DNA of 64,000 nucleotides from Alphaproteobacteria bacterium (GCA_016125165.1 WGMH01000001.1:62001-126000); one strand, 5' to 3'; positions 42,551 through 51,920 are shown, counted from the stretch's first letter. A program made the numbers and translations. The notes: generated by a model not told the origin, from the sequence alone.

Positions 42551-44434
42551 ATGGCGGAGGTTCAGGGACGGGACAGTGCGGTTGCGAACGCTCCCGCCAG
42601 GCGGCTGAAGACGCTGCTGATTTCCATGCCGTTCTATTCGGGTTTGCGGCCCTCCCTGCAGATTTGCGGACTGGCCGCGCTGGGACGTTCGCAGGGATTT
42701 GATGTCGATACGCTTCATCTCAGCGTCGATCTGGCGTCACGCATCGGCACTTATCTGAACGAAGAACTGGGCACCTTCTCCGGCTATGAAACCGGCAACT
42801 GGCTATTCGCCGCCGAAGCCTTTCCCGATGCGCCGCCCGATCCGGATTGCCGCTATCCCTTCGACTATCCGGAGGCGCTCGAACATCTCGAAGCCTATGG
42901 CATCGATGCGCAGAAGCTCATTGCGCTGCGCCGCGAGGCGGTGCCCGCGTTTCTCGACGAGGCAATGCGCGGGATCGACGGTCATGGCTATGACGTCATC
43001 GGCTTCAGCTCCACCTTTCAGCAGAACATTCCCTCCTTCGCGCTGGCGCGGCGGCTGAAGTCGGCCTATCCGCACCTTGTCATCCTGTTTGGTGGCGCCA
43101 ATTTCGAAGGCGAAATGGGCGAAGAACTGGTGCGCGCCAACGACTTCATAGACTACGCTGTCGACGGCGAAGGCGAAGCCGCCTTCGTGGAGTTTCTCGA
43201 AGCGCTGGCGGCTGGCCGCGATCCGGCAAACGTTTTGGGTGTGGTCAGCCGCAAGGGTCGCGGCACTGCCGCGCGTAGACCCTTCACCGAACTTTCGGAC
43301 ATGCCGTTGCCCGACTACGGCGAATATTTCGAACGCGCGGCGCGGCTCGGTGTCGTTGGTCCCGCCGATCTGTTTCAGGTGCGCGTGCCGTTTGAAGGCT
43401 CTCGTGGCTGCTGGTGGGGCGAGAAACACCACTGCACCTTCTGCGGCCTCAATGGCCTCAGCATGAAATTCCGCCAGAAGAGCGGCGAGAAGATGCTCGA
43501 AGAACTCGGCGAGATGTCACGGCGCTGGGGCGTATTCAACTTCGCGGGCGTCGATAACATTCTGGCTCCGGATTACTGGAAATCCTTCATTCCCGCGCTG
43601 GCCGCGCAGGAACGCAACTACCGCCTGTTCTTCGAAGTGAAATCCAATCTCTCGCGCGCGCAGGTCAGGGCGCTGGCAGAAGCGGGCATCGTGGAAATCC
43701 AGCCTGGCATCGAATCCCTTTCGACCCATGTGCTGGCCCTGATGAAGAAGGGCGTGAAGGCGATCCAGAACGTCAATCTTCTGCGCTGGTCGCGCTATTA
43801 CGGCGTCAGCGTGAACTGGAATCTGCTCTTCGGCTTTCCCGGTGAGACCGATGAGGACTATGCGAGCCAGACCAAGCTACTGCCATTCCTGCGCCATCTC
43901 GATCCGCCCAACACGGCAGGCCGCATCTGGATGGAACGCTTCGCGCCGATCTTTGATGACCACGAAACCTTTCCGGTCAAATACATAAAGCCGCTCGATC
44001 ACCTCACCTACATCTATCCGGACGACATCGATCTTTCGCGCGTGGCCTACTACTTCGACTATGAGTTCGCCGACCAGCGGCCCGACAGTGCGTATGACGA
44101 ATTCATCCGTGCCGCGCATGCGTGGCGCGACATGTGGCGCGCCGGTGCGCAGCCGGCGCTCACCTATCGCTGGTCGCCGGGCGTCTTACAGATCACCGAT
44201 GCACGCGAACCCGGCCAATCGCAGCGCTACGACTTTCCCGCGCCGCTGTCCGAAATCTATGTGGCGATCAGCGAGCGGCCCCTCAGCGCGGCGGCCGTGG
44301 CAGACAAGCTCGGCCTCGATGGCGGCGCGGCGGAAATCACCGAAGCCCTCTTGGTGATGGAAGCCAGGGGGCTTGTGATGCGCGATGGCGATCTGTTCCT
44401 TGCCCTGGCGATCCCGGCGCGCGCCAACGGTTAA
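42551..44434 (+). CDS. B12-binding radical SAM RiPP maturase (C-methyltransferase family), copy 1
   Basis: A 627-residue enzyme. Residues about 15-230 form a cobalamin-binding-like domain (LLISMPFYSGLRPSLQICGL, then LFGGANFEGEMGEELV and YAVDGEGEAAFVEFLEALA). The radical SAM cluster is C287-x7-C295-x2-C298 in SRGCWWGEKHHCTFCGLNG, the spacing typical of the RiPP maturation radical SAM C-methyltransferase family. FFEVKSNLSRAQVRALAEAG and VEIQPGIESLSTHVLALMKK follow, then NWNLLFGFPGETDEDY. Members methylate or otherwise modify ribosomal peptides. No leader-type precursor, protease or exporter is nearby. A second copy lies at 59692-61518. Confidence 0.88.
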   Translation: MAEVQGRDSAVANAPARRLKTLLISMPFYSGLRPSLQICGLAALGRSQGFDVDTLHLSVDLASRIGTYLNEELGTFSGYETGNWLFAAEAFPDAPPDPDCRYPFDYPEALEHLEAYGIDAQKLIALRREAVPAFLDEAMRGIDGHGYDVIGFSSTFQQNIPSFALARRLKSAYPHLVILFGGANFEGEMGEELVRANDFIDYAVDGEGEAAFVEFLEALAAGRDPANVLGVVSRKGRGTAARRPFTELSDMPLPDYGEYFERAARLGVVGPADLFQVRVPFEGSRGCWWGEKHHCTFCGLNGLSMKFRQKSGEKMLEELGEMSRRWGVFNFAGVDNILAPDYWKSFIPALAAQERNYRLFFEVKSNLSRAQVRALAEAGIVEIQPGIESLSTHVLALMKKGVKAIQNVNLLRWSRYYGVSVNWNLLFGFPGETDEDYASQTKLLPFLRHLDPPNTAGRIWMERFAPIFDDHETFPVKYIKPLDHLTYIYPDDIDLSRVAYYFDYEFADQRPDSAYDEFIRAAHAWRDMWRAGAQPALTYRWSPGVLQITDAREPGQSQRYDFPAPLSEIYVAISERPLSAAAVADKLGLDGGAAEITEALLVMEARGLVMRDGDLFLALAIPARANG

Positions 44435-44602
44435 TGCATCGGGGCGGGCGCGGCAAAAGTTCCGTTTCCCGCCAGATTCTCCAATGACCCATCGGGATGC
44501 AGTGGCATTCGGCGGCAAAATTTTGCATACCGCCTGTCGACAGAATTTTTCGAACGCGCGAGGCAGGGGATATTGGCCGCCACGCGCGATGAGTGGGGGT
44601 TC

Positions 44603-45367
44603 ATGCGCATCGTACCGGCCTTGGCCCGAATGGCGTTCTGGACGGCTGCCGTCTCGCTGGCCGTGATGATCGCTGCCGGCTTCGGCACGCGCCTTGGCTT
44701 ATGGCATTATGAAACCGGCACCGGCACCATCCTGCCCGTCGGCATGGCAATCGGCCTTGCGGCCGTCATGGCCGGGCTTGTCTGGTACATCGCATGGCGG
44801 GCAACGCACGACAGCCATTCAATGCGTTATGGCTTGATCGGGCTCATCGGCTCGGCACTCATGATGATCATGCCGCTGCGTGCCGCCTATATGGCGGAAA
44901 TCTCGCCGCCCATTTGCGATATCACCACCGATACCGAACGGCCGCCCGCATTCAAGGCCCTGCTTTCGGAGCGTGCGGGCGCGGAAAATCCGCCGGGCTA
45001 TGACGGCGATGAAAAGCTGTTCTGGGACGACGAGCAGCGCACTGTTCGCGAGGTGCAGCGCAAGGTCTATGGCGACATACGCGGAATTCGCATTCTCATG
45101 CCGCCGGAAACGCTGTTTGCCCGCGCGCAGCGCGCCGCCGAGAGCATGGGGTGGACCATTGTTTCCGTCGCGCCCGATCAGGGCCGTATCGAAGCCACGG
45201 ACACCACCTTCTTCTTCGGTTTCGTAACCGACATCGTGATCCGTGTGGAACCATCGGGCATGGGCGCAAAGCTGGATATCCGCGCCAAAAGCCGCGTTGG
45301 CCGCTCCGATGATGGCTCCAACGCGGAGCGCATTCGCGGCTTCTTCAAGAAACTGGCGAACAGCTAG
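44603..45367 (+). CDS. DUF1499 domain-containing membrane protein
   Basis: A 254-residue protein with three N-terminal membrane spans (residues about 8-30, 45-70 and 78-100) and a C-terminal DUF1499 domain (CDITTDTERPPAFKALLSE, ESMGWTIVSVAPDQGRIEAT, TFFFGFVTDIVIRVEPSGMG). The domain occurs in many bacteria and plants with unknown role. ATG 44603 follows GGGGG, whereas the longer frame would need a TTG. It lies 168 bases after the radical SAM gene on the same strand; the gap holds nothing I recognise. Confidence 0.82.
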   Translation: MRIVPALARMAFWTAAVSLAVMIAAGFGTRLGLWHYETGTGTILPVGMAIGLAAVMAGLVWYIAWRATHDSHSMRYGLIGLIGSALMMIMPLRAAYMAEISPPICDITTDTERPPAFKALLSERAGAENPPGYDGDEKLFWDDEQRTVREVQRKVYGDIRGIRILMPPETLFARAQRAAESMGWTIVSVAPDQGRIEATDTTFFFGFVTDIVIRVEPSGMGAKLDIRAKSRVGRSDDGSNAERIRGFFKKLANS

Positions 45368-45434
45368 CCTGTGCGCTTTCGACCGGGTACTGGCGGCGAG
45401 ACGCCGGTTCCCTCCACCGCGCGCGGTTGCTATG

Positions 45435-45457
45435 TCATCCTGAACTGCTCAGGATGA
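45435..45457 (+). promoter_or_regulatory. Hairpin covering the ilvD ribosome-binding site
   Basis: TCATCCTGA (45435-45443) pairs with TCAGGATGA (45449-45457) around five bases. The AGGA at 45451-45454 is the ilvD ribosome site, five bases or so before ATG 45462, so the stem would hide it. The sequence type (GTCATCCTGA) also recurs as a dispersed repeat in related genomes. Confidence 0.5.
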
Positions 45458-45461
45458 TGCC

Positions 45462-47312
45462 ATGCCTGCCTATCGCTCCCGCACCACCACCCACGGCCGC
45501 AACATGGCAGGCGCGCGCGGCCTTTGGCGCGCGACGGGCATGCGCGACGAAGATTTCGGCAAGCCCATCATCGCTATCGCCAATTCCTTCACGCAATTCG
45601 TGCCGGGCCATGTGCATCTGAAGGATCTCGGCCAGCTTGTCGCAGGGGAAATCGCTGAAGCGGGCGGTGTGGCGAAAGAGTTCAACACCATCGCGGTGGA
45701 TGACGGCATCGCCATGGGCCATGACGGCATGCTCTACAGCCTGCCCTCGCGCGAACTGATCGCCGACAGCGTGGAATACATGGTCAATGCGCATTGCGCC
45801 GACGCGCTGGTGTGCATTTCCAATTGCGACAAGATCACGCCCGGCATGCTGATGGCGGCGCTGCGCCTGAACATCCCCACCGTGTTCGTGTCCGGCGGGC
45901 CGATGGAAGCGGGCAAGGTTGTTCTGAAGGAAGGCGCGCGCAAGATCGATCTTATCGATGCGATGGTGGCCGCAGCCGACGACAAGGTGGCCGATGCCGA
46001 CGTGCAGGTGATTGAACGCTCGGCCTGCCCCACCTGCGGCTCGTGCTCAGGCATGTTCACCGCGAACTCCATGAACTGCCTCACCGAAGCCATCGGGCTT
46101 TCGCTGCCGGGCAACGGCTCGGTGCTGGCGACGCATGCCGACCGCAAAAAGCTGTTCCAGGAGGCGGGCCGCCTCGTGGTCTCGCTAGCCAGGCGCTACT
46201 ACGAGAAAGACGACACCAGCGTGCTGCCGCGCGCGATCGCGAGCTTCAAGGGCTTTGAGAACGCGATGACGGTGGACATCGCCATGGGCGGCTCCACCAA
46301 CACGGTTCTGCACCTGTTGGCCGCGGCGCAGGAAGCCGAAGTGAATTTCACCATGGCCGATATCGACCGGCTGTCGCGCCGCGTGCCGTGTCTGTGCAAG
46401 GTCGCGCCGAGCAAGGCTGATGTGCATCTGGAAGATGTGCATCGCGCGGGCGGCATCATGGCGATCCTGGGCGAACTGGATCGCGCAGGCCTGATCCACA
46501 ACGATCTGCCCACCGTGCACAGTCCGACGCTTGCGAAGGCGCTGGAGCGCTGGGACATCGCGCTCGATCCGGCCAGCGATGTGCAAACTTTCTATCGCGC
46601 CGCGCCGGGCGGCATTCCCACGCAGACCGCGTTCAGCCAGTCACGCCGTTTCGATGAACTCGACCGTGATCGCAAGACCGGCTGCGTGCGTAGCGCCGAA
46701 CATGCCTTCAGCAAGGATGGCGGACTTGCGGTGCTGTTCGGCAATCTCGCCGAAGACGGCTGCATCGTGAAGACAGCGGGCGTGGATGAAAGCATCCTGA
46801 AATTTTCCGGGCCTGCGCGCCTTTATGAAAGTCAGGATGCTGCCGTTGCCGGAATCCTGAACGGAAAGGTGAAGGCGGGCGATGTTGTCATCATCCGCTA
46901 TGAGGGCCCCAAGGGCGGCCCCGGCATGCAGGAGATGCTCTATCCCACGAGCTATCTGAAATCGAAGGGCCTCGGCAAAGCCTGTGCGCTCATCACCGAT
47001 GGGCGTTTCTCCGGCGGCACGTCGGGTCTTTCGATAGGCCATGTTTCGCCGGAAGCAGCCGAAGGCGGCACGATCGGATTGGTCGAAGAAAACGACACCA
47101 TCGAGATCGACATTCCGAACCGCTCTATCCGCCTTGCGGTCAGCGACGACGAACTCGCGCGCCGTAGAGCCGCGATGGACGCGCGCACCGACGGCTGGCA
47201 ACCGCCCAAGCGCCCGCGCAAGGTTTCCGCGGCACTACAGGCTTACGCCGCCATGACCACGAGCGCCGCCCGCGGCGCCGTGCGCGACGTGAGCCAGCTG
47301 AAGCGGAAGTAA
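45462..47312 (+). CDS. ilvD: Dihydroxy-acid dehydratase
   Basis: A 616-residue iron-sulfur enzyme of branched-chain amino acid and pantothenate synthesis. It removes water from dihydroxy-isovalerate and -methylvalerate. Cluster cysteines are in [19 protein letters not shown] and [19 protein letters not shown]; other conserved blocks are [60 protein letters not shown] and [20 protein letters not shown]. Length and layout match the family. It ends seven bases from the convergent VapC-type toxin gene. Confidence 0.96.
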   Translation: MPAYRSRTTTHGRNMAGARGLWRATGMRDEDFGKPIIAIANSFTQFVPGHVHLKDLGQLVAGEIAEAGGVAKEFNTIAVDDGIAMGHDGMLYSLPSRELIADSVEYMVNAHCADALVCISNCDKITPGMLMAALRLNIPTVFVSGGPMEAGKVVLKEGARKIDLIDAMVAAADDKVADADVQVIERSACPTCGSCSGMFTANSMNCLTEAIGLSLPGNGSVLATHADRKKLFQEAGRLVVSLARRYYEKDDTSVLPRAIASFKGFENAMTVDIAMGGSTNTVLHLLAAAQEAEVNFTMADIDRLSRRVPCLCKVAPSKADVHLEDVHRAGGIMAILGELDRAGLIHNDLPTVHSPTLAKALERWDIALDPASDVQTFYRAAPGGIPTQTAFSQSRRFDELDRDRKTGCVRSAEHAFSKDGGLAVLFGNLAEDGCIVKTAGVDESILKFSGPARLYESQDAAVAGILNGKVKAGDVVIIRYEGPKGGPGMQEMLYPTSYLKSKGLGKACALITDGRFSGGTSGLSIGHVSPEAAEGGTIGLVEENDTIEIDIPNRSIRLAVSDDELARRRAAMDARTDGWQPPKRPRKVSAALQAYAAMTTSAARGAVRDVSQLKRK

Positions 47313-47318
47313 GAGACT

Positions 47319-47687
47319 CTAAGGCCGCCACGCGAGCGGATGGCTCACGAGCTTGTCATCCACCGTAACAAGCCGCATGCCTTCCACCTGGCATTGCGCA
47401 AGCAACAATTGATCGAACGGATCGCGCGTGGGCGGCACCACGTTCAGTTCGGCAAGAACATGATGCCGATCGATATCGATGATCTGAATGCCACCGTGCT
47501 CGACAAGCGCGGGAACCTCTGTGGGCTTGACGCCAAGCCTGAGCTTGCCCAACCGATGCTTGATCGCGATTTCCCAAAGGTTCACTGCACTGACGAAGAG
47601 AACATCTTCATCCCGTACCATTCCGCCAATGGAAAATCGCTCTTCGACGAGTTCGATGACGAAGTGTGTATCCAGCAACAGGTTCAT
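47319..47687 (-). CDS. PIN domain toxin (VapC-type)
   Basis: A 122-residue PIN-domain RNase. Acidic active-site residues appear in LLDTHFVIELVEE near the start, SAVNLWEIAIKHRLGKLRLG in the middle and PTRDPFDQLLLAQCQVEGMR toward the end. The last catalytic Asp is in LVTVDDKLV. It belongs to the PIN branch encoded with Phd/YefM-type antitoxins. Its start codon overlaps the antitoxin stop by one base (TGATG), ensuring coupled translation. It converges with ilvD. Confidence 0.9.
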   Translation of the reverse strand: MNLLLDTHFVIELVEERFSIGGMVRDEDVLFVSAVNLWEIAIKHRLGKLRLGVKPTEVPALVEHGGIQIIDIDRHHVLAELNVVPPTRDPFDQLLLAQCQVEGMRLVTVDDKLVSHPLAWRP

Positions 47688-47953
47688 CAGTCAGACGTGG
47701 GCGTGATCAGGAAATCTTCCGGCAACGGCGCATCGAAGTCATCGGCCACATAGGTGAAGACCTTATCGATGCCATGCGCGCGCTTGTACGCCCGCATCGC
47801 TTCCCAGTTGATACCGCCCTTTTTCGGTTTGTGCGGCACCATGTCGAAAACCGGTTCGCCATTGCGCGTAACCGTGATGGTTTCGCCCGCTTCCACCTCG
47901 CGGGCGAGTTCGGTGAGCCTGTTTTTGGCGTCCTTGATGGCGACGGTCTTCAT
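47687..47953 (-). CDS. Phd/YefM-type antitoxin
   Basis: An 88-residue antitoxin. The Phd fold is at the N-terminus (KTVAIKDAKNRLTELAREVE, then TITVTRNGEPVFDMVPH), and the C-terminal half (AMRAYKRAHGIDKVFTYVAD onward) should wrap the PIN toxin. The ATG at 47953 lies just after a group of tandem palindromes that the protein likely binds to repress its own operon. The longer open frame reads through that operator and is rejected. Confidence 0.9.
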   Translation of the reverse strand: MKTVAIKDAKNRLTELAREVEAGETITVTRNGEPVFDMVPHKPKKGGINWEAMRAYKRAHGIDKVFTYVADDFDAPLPEDFLITPTSD

Positions 47954-47961
47954 GAGATGAA

Positions 47962-48012
47962 GGTAGCTACCGGTAGCTACCATGTCAAGCAAAAGTAGCT
48001 ACCGGTAGCTAC
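47962..48012. promoter_or_regulatory. Tandem palindromic operators of the toxin-antitoxin operon
   Basis: GGTAGCTACCGGTAGCTACC at 47962-47981 is a perfect 20-base palindrome made of two 10-base palindromes. A second copy of 18 bases lies at 47995-48012. Their centres are 32 bases apart, about three helix turns. They sit 9-59 bases before the antitoxin start and four bases beyond the stop of the upstream dehydrogenase. Confidence 0.85.
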
Positions 48013-48015
48013 CGG

Positions 48016-48993
48016 CTAAAACGTGCGCTCCGTCACGGCGTTGATGAGCGGCTCGCCCTTCGCGTAGCGCACAAGATTGTCGAGGAAGAGCCTGTCGCCG
48101 CGCGCGATGATACCGTCGGACGTCGGCGAGGTGTGCGCGCTCATGCGCACCTTCGGATGATCCCAGAACGGACTATCCGCCGGCAGCGGTTCGGTCTCGA
48201 ACACATCGAGGATGGCGACGCCGGGCGCATCATTCTCCAGCGCCGCCAGTAACGCGGGCTCATCCACCAGTCCACCGCGTCCGATGTTCACGAGGATGCT
48301 GCCCGTCTTCATCGCCGCGAAGAAATTCGCGTTCGCAACATGATGCGTCTCGGCATTGAGCCCCGATGCCAGCACCACAACGTCCGCATTCGGCAGATGC
48401 TTCAGGAGATTGGCGGGAACATCCATGACATCGGCGAAGTCATCGCTGCCGCCGGAACGGCGGATGCCGGTTACATGCGCGCCGAACGCTTTCACGCGCT
48501 TCGCAATCTCGCGGGCGATGTTGCCATAGCCAAAAATCAGCCAGCGCGAACCGGCAAGCTCGCGGAAGGGCACGCGCGTCCAGCGGTGCGCCGTCTGTTC
48601 GTCGCACCATGTAACGTGCGGATACCATGCCCCGCTCACGCGCGCGATCACGAACTCGGCGATGGGTACAGCCTGCGCGTTGCTGTTCGACATCGTCACG
48701 CCACGATCGAATATCTGCCGGAACACCGGAAGATCGAGCCCGGCATTGAAAGTCTGCACCCATTTTTTGCTCTTGCCGGTGAGCGCGGCCTTGAAGAACG
48801 GCCCGAGTTCGCGCGCCGCAAACGCATCGAGCGTGATCCAGATGATGTCGGGATCGAAGGAATCGGGCGCGATACGTTCGCTGCCATGGCGCACCTGCTC
48901 GCCTTCAAGCGCATAGATGTCGAGATCGAGCCCGGTGGCTTCAAGCGCGGGCCGCACGCGTTCGAGCGAGCGGCCATGGAGGAAGAGTTTCAT
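48016..48993 (-). CDS. D-isomer-specific 2-hydroxyacid dehydrogenase family protein
   Basis: A 325-residue NAD(P)-dependent oxidoreductase. The nucleotide fold is seen in SRWLIFGYGNIAREIAKRVK, then ANFFAAMKTGSILVNIGRGG, with GRGGLVDEPALLAALE. The catalytic arginine and histidine lie in this region and near HPKVRMSAHTSP. Relatives reduce glyoxylate, hydroxypyruvate or bulky ketoacids. The N-terminal 100 residues are less conserved. It ends beside the toxin-antitoxin operators, so the module appears inserted after this gene. Confidence 0.9.
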   Translation of the reverse strand: MKLFLHGRSLERVRPALEATGLDLDIYALEGEQVRHGSERIAPDSFDPDIIWITLDAFAARELGPFFKAALTGKSKKWVQTFNAGLDLPVFRQIFDRGVTMSNSNAQAVPIAEFVIARVSGAWYPHVTWCDEQTAHRWTRVPFRELAGSRWLIFGYGNIAREIAKRVKAFGAHVTGIRRSGGSDDFADVMDVPANLLKHLPNADVVVLASGLNAETHHVANANFFAAMKTGSILVNIGRGGLVDEPALLAALENDAPGVAILDVFETEPLPADSPFWDHPKVRMSAHTSPTSDGIIARGDRLFLDNLVRYAKGEPLINAVTERTF

Positions 48994-49062
48994 CTGGTCC
49001 GGCCTTCAATGTCAGCGCCGGATTCCTGCGCCTTTCGGCAGCCCGCAGCAAGTTCGGAAAGC

Positions 49063-49944
49063 TCAGGCGAAGCGGTACTGCGCGCCGTCGCGCACGACGC
49101 GGCCTTCCTGTTCAAGCTGGATCAGATGCGCCATCACCGACCGCGAGGCCGCCGGATGGAGGCGCTTGTCCACCGCCGCATACATATGCTCCACCATATC
49201 CGGGATCGTGGTCATGCCGCTCGCGAGGCAGGAGATGATCTGACCCTCTCGCTCCAGACGGTGATCGATATAGGCCTGAACGAAGGGCTTGGGATCCGTT
49301 ACCGGCGCGCCGTGCGTGGGATATAGAACGGCATCATCGCGCGACAGCAGCTTTTCGAGTGAGGCCATATAGGCGCGCATGTCGCCATCGGGCGGGGTCA
49401 CAACGGTCGTGGACCAGCCCATCACATGATCGCCGGTGAAAAGCGCCTTCTCTTCCTTCAGCGCAAAGCACATGTGGTTCGATGTGTGGCCCGGCGTAAA
49501 CACGCATTCCACCGTCCACCCATTGCCCTCAATGATATCGCCATCGCGCACGGCGATATCGGGCGCAAATTCCATATCGCCACCCTCTTCCACCTTAACG
49601 CCTTCCTCGGCCTTGCCCGACCCATGCGGACCATAGGCATAGGTTTTCGCGCCGGTGTGCGCTTTCAGCCATTTGGCGGCGGGGGAATGATCGGTGTGCG
49701 TGTGCGTGACGAGAATATGCGTCACGTTCAATCCGGTGAGCGCCTCTTGCAGCGCCTTGGTGTGATCGGGCAGATCGGGGCCCGGATCAATCACCGCAAC
49801 ATCTTTGCCGCCCACGATGTAAACGCCCGTGCCCTTGAATGTGAAAGGGCCCGGATTGTTCGCCACCACGCGGCGGATCAGCGGCGAGACGCGCTGAAGC
49901 GCGCCATAATGCGCATCGAATTCGCGAATGAAGGGAATTGCCAT
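49063..49944 (-). CDS. MBL fold metallo-hydrolase (LACTB2-like)
   Basis: A 293-residue zinc enzyme of the metallo-beta-lactamase fold. Metal ligands are in ILVTHTHTDHSPAAKWLKAH, a later FTPGHTSNHMCFALKEEKAL and ALFTGDHVMGWSTTVVTPPD, and YPTHGAPVTDPKPFVQAYID. A small winged-helix-like domain closes the protein (VMAHLIQLEQEGRVVRDG). This matches the LACTB2/nuclease-like branch. The function is not certain: RNA, thioester or lactone hydrolysis are options. ATG 49944 is preferred over TTG 49953. It is 69 bases downstream of the dehydrogenase on the same strand's opposite side. Confidence 0.88.
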   Translation of the reverse strand: MAIPFIREFDAHYGALQRVSPLIRRVVANNPGPFTFKGTGVYIVGGKDVAVIDPGPDLPDHTKALQEALTGLNVTHILVTHTHTDHSPAAKWLKAHTGAKTYAYGPHGSGKAEEGVKVEEGGDMEFAPDIAVRDGDIIEGNGWTVECVFTPGHTSNHMCFALKEEKALFTGDHVMGWSTTVVTPPDGDMRAYMASLEKLLSRDDAVLYPTHGAPVTDPKPFVQAYIDHRLEREGQIISCLASGMTTIPDMVEHMYAAVDKRLHPAASRSVMAHLIQLEQEGRVVRDGAQYRFA

Positions 49945-50115
49945 GGCGCGCAATCCTGAACTGCGGCAGCATCGTTCGCCGCCAAGATGACAATTCTATA
50001 TAGGAAGAATGTGCCGGAATAGGAACCGCGCCTTTCCCTTGCGGCAGCACATTGACCCGCGCAACCCGCCCACCTAGCCTCCCTCGCGCCTAACATTGCC
50101 CCTAGGGAGGACAAC

Positions 50116-50727
50116 ATGAAATTCTACAATTCGGTGGGTCCCAATCCGCGCGTCGTGCGCATGTTCGCCGCAGAAAAAGGCATTGCCCTGCCGACGCAGG
50201 ATGTGAACCTGATGGCGGGCGAAAACCGTCAGGAAGAACATCTGAAGCGCAATCCGCATGGTCAGATGCCGTGCCTCGAACTCGACAACGGCGCCTTTCT
50301 CTCCGAGATCCTGCCGATCTGTGAATATCTGGAAGAGAAGAATCCGAACCCGCCGCTCATCGGCACCACGCCGGAGGAACGCGGCGAGACGCGCATGTGG
50401 ACGCGCCGCATCGATCTCAACATCTGCGAGCCGATGGCGAACGGATTCCGTTTCAGTCAGGGCTTGCCGCTTTTCCAGAGCCGCATGGTCACCGTGCCCG
50501 AAGCGGCGGACGGCCTGAAGCGTATCGCGCAGGACCGCCTGAAATGGCTGGACGGTCAGATGGCGGGCAAGCAGTTCGTGTGTGGCGACCGTTTCACGCT
50601 CGCCGATGTGCTTCTGTTTTGCTTCATCGATTTCGGCGGCCAGGTCGGCCAGCCGCTCAACACCGAGTTCAAGAATATTGCCGCATGGTTCGCGCGCGTG
50701 AAGGAGCGGCCCTCGGCGAAGGCATGA
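50116..50727 (+). CDS. Glutathione S-transferase family protein
   Basis: A 203-residue cytosolic GST: thioredoxin-fold part (KFYNSVGPNPRVVRMFAAEK, NPHGQMPCLELDNGAFLSEI) with Asn-Pro-Arg in place of a catalytic Ser/Cys, and an all-helical C-domain (GKQFVCGDRFTLADVLLFCF). AGGGAGG lies before the ATG. It overlaps the periplasmic binding protein gene by ATGA, so the two are co-translated. Substrate unknown. Confidence 0.9.
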   Translation: MKFYNSVGPNPRVVRMFAAEKGIALPTQDVNLMAGENRQEEHLKRNPHGQMPCLELDNGAFLSEILPICEYLEEKNPNPPLIGTTPEERGETRMWTRRIDLNICEPMANGFRFSQGLPLFQSRMVTVPEAADGLKRIAQDRLKWLDGQMAGKQFVCGDRFTLADVLLFCFIDFGGQVGQPLNTEFKNIAAWFARVKERPSAKA

Positions 50728-51920
50728 GGATGATTTCGCGCGCATGGCCGGGACTTGCGGCGGCGGCGTTCTTCGCCGCCGCGCTTCCGGCGCATGCCGC
50801 CGCGCCCGGCGTCAGCGCAAAGGACGTTCTTGTCGGCACGCATGTCGATTTGTCGGGGCCGCTCTCGCCTATGGGGACCGCCGTGCGCAATGGCCTGCTC
50901 ATGGCGTTCGACGACATCAATGCGCGCGGCGGTGTTGGCGGGCGCAGGCTGAAGCTCATCGCCGCCGACAATGGCTATGATGCAAAGAAGGCGATCCTGG
51001 CGGCAGAGCGGCTGCTGAAACAGGATCGGGTCTTTGCCATTCTGTGTCCGTCTGGCACGCCGCCGGTGGCAGCCACAATGCCGGCGGTTCTGAACGCGGG
51101 CATTCTTCATCTGTTTCCGTTCACCTCGCCCGACGAAACCTATGTGCCATCCCAGCCGCTGGAATTCGCGGCCGATATTCCGGTGTCGCGCCAGATCGCG
51201 GTGGGATTGGAGCGGCTGCTGGGCGCGCGCGCGGAGCCCCGGGTTGGCGTGCTCTACCGCGATGATGCTTTTGGAAAGTCGGTGCTGAAGGGTGCCACCG
51301 CGCTTCTGAAACGTCACAGGATGCGCGTCGCCGCAGCGCTGGCCTTCAAACCCGACAGCCGCAGCTTCGCCAGGCAGGCCGCGCAATTGCGCAAAGCGGG
51401 CGCCAATATCGTGGTGCTCGGCGCCACTTCCACCGAAGTGCTCACCATCGCGCGGGCCTTCCGGCGCGGCGGTCCCGCGCTGCTGTGTCCCTCGGCCTGT
51501 TATCAGCCCGAAGTGGCAACGCTCGGCGGCACCACGGTGGATGGGCTTTATTCCGTCACCGTGGCGCCCTGGCCTTATCCGAACGACCGCGACGTTCGGG
51601 TCCGCAACTGGGTGCGCCGCTACGAAACGCGCTTTCATGCCGTCGCCTCGGCACAGGCGATGCGCGCTTACATCAACGCCTTCCTCTTCGCCGAAGCGTT
51701 GAACCGCGCAGGCAACAACCCCACGCAGACAAGTTTTGCCCGGGCGCTGGAGGCGATGCCGGGCTGGCGCGATGCCGATCTGCCCAGTCTGCCGGTGGAT
51801 TTTACCGCGCGCGATCACCTTGGCCTGCATGACGGCTTTCTGGTGCAGATACGCAATGGCCGCTGGGAAAGGTTGCCGCCAGCTCCCGCGCCGCGCCCGC
51901 TGCGCCGCAGTCTGCGTTAA
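50724..51920 (+). CDS. Periplasmic binding protein, branched-chain amino acid type (Peripla_BP_6)
   Basis: A 398-residue exported protein. The signal peptide is ISRAWPGLAAAAFFAAALPA with cleavage near AHA. The mature protein has the leucine/isoleucine/valine-binding fold: VLVGTHVDLSGPLSPMGTAV, NGLLMAFDDINARGGVGGRR, and the hinge region EPRVGVLYRDDAFGKSVLK. It would capture an amino acid or aromatic acid for an ABC transporter, but no permease or ATPase genes are adjacent. It may therefore work with a distant transporter or serve as a sensor. The start ATG 50724 overlaps the GST stop. Confidence 0.88.
   Translation: MRMISRAWPGLAAAAFFAAALPAHAAAPGVSAKDVLVGTHVDLSGPLSPMGTAVRNGLLMAFDDINARGGVGGRRLKLIAADNGYDAKKAILAAERLLKQDRVFAILCPSGTPPVAATMPAVLNAGILHLFPFTSPDETYVPSQPLEFAADIPVSRQIAVGLERLLGARAEPRVGVLYRDDAFGKSVLKGATALLKRHRMRVAAALAFKPDSRSFARQAAQLRKAGANIVVLGATSTEVLTIARAFRRGGPALLCPSACYQPEVATLGGTTVDGLYSVTVAPWPYPNDRDVRVRNWVRRYETRFHAVASAQAMRAYINAFLFAEALNRAGNNPTQTSFARALEAMPGWRDADLPSLPVDFTARDHLGLHDGFLVQIRNGRWERLPPAPAPRPLRRSLR

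Noticed and set aside
44434..44487. Short 16-17-codon frame right after the first radical SAM gene, considered as a RiPP precursor
   Set aside because: Too short, no leader, no ribosome site, and overlaps the stop codon of the enzyme gene.
48340..49326. 328-codon open frame opposite the dehydrogenase and MBL genes
   Set aside because: It spans two real genes on the other strand and has no recognisable motif.
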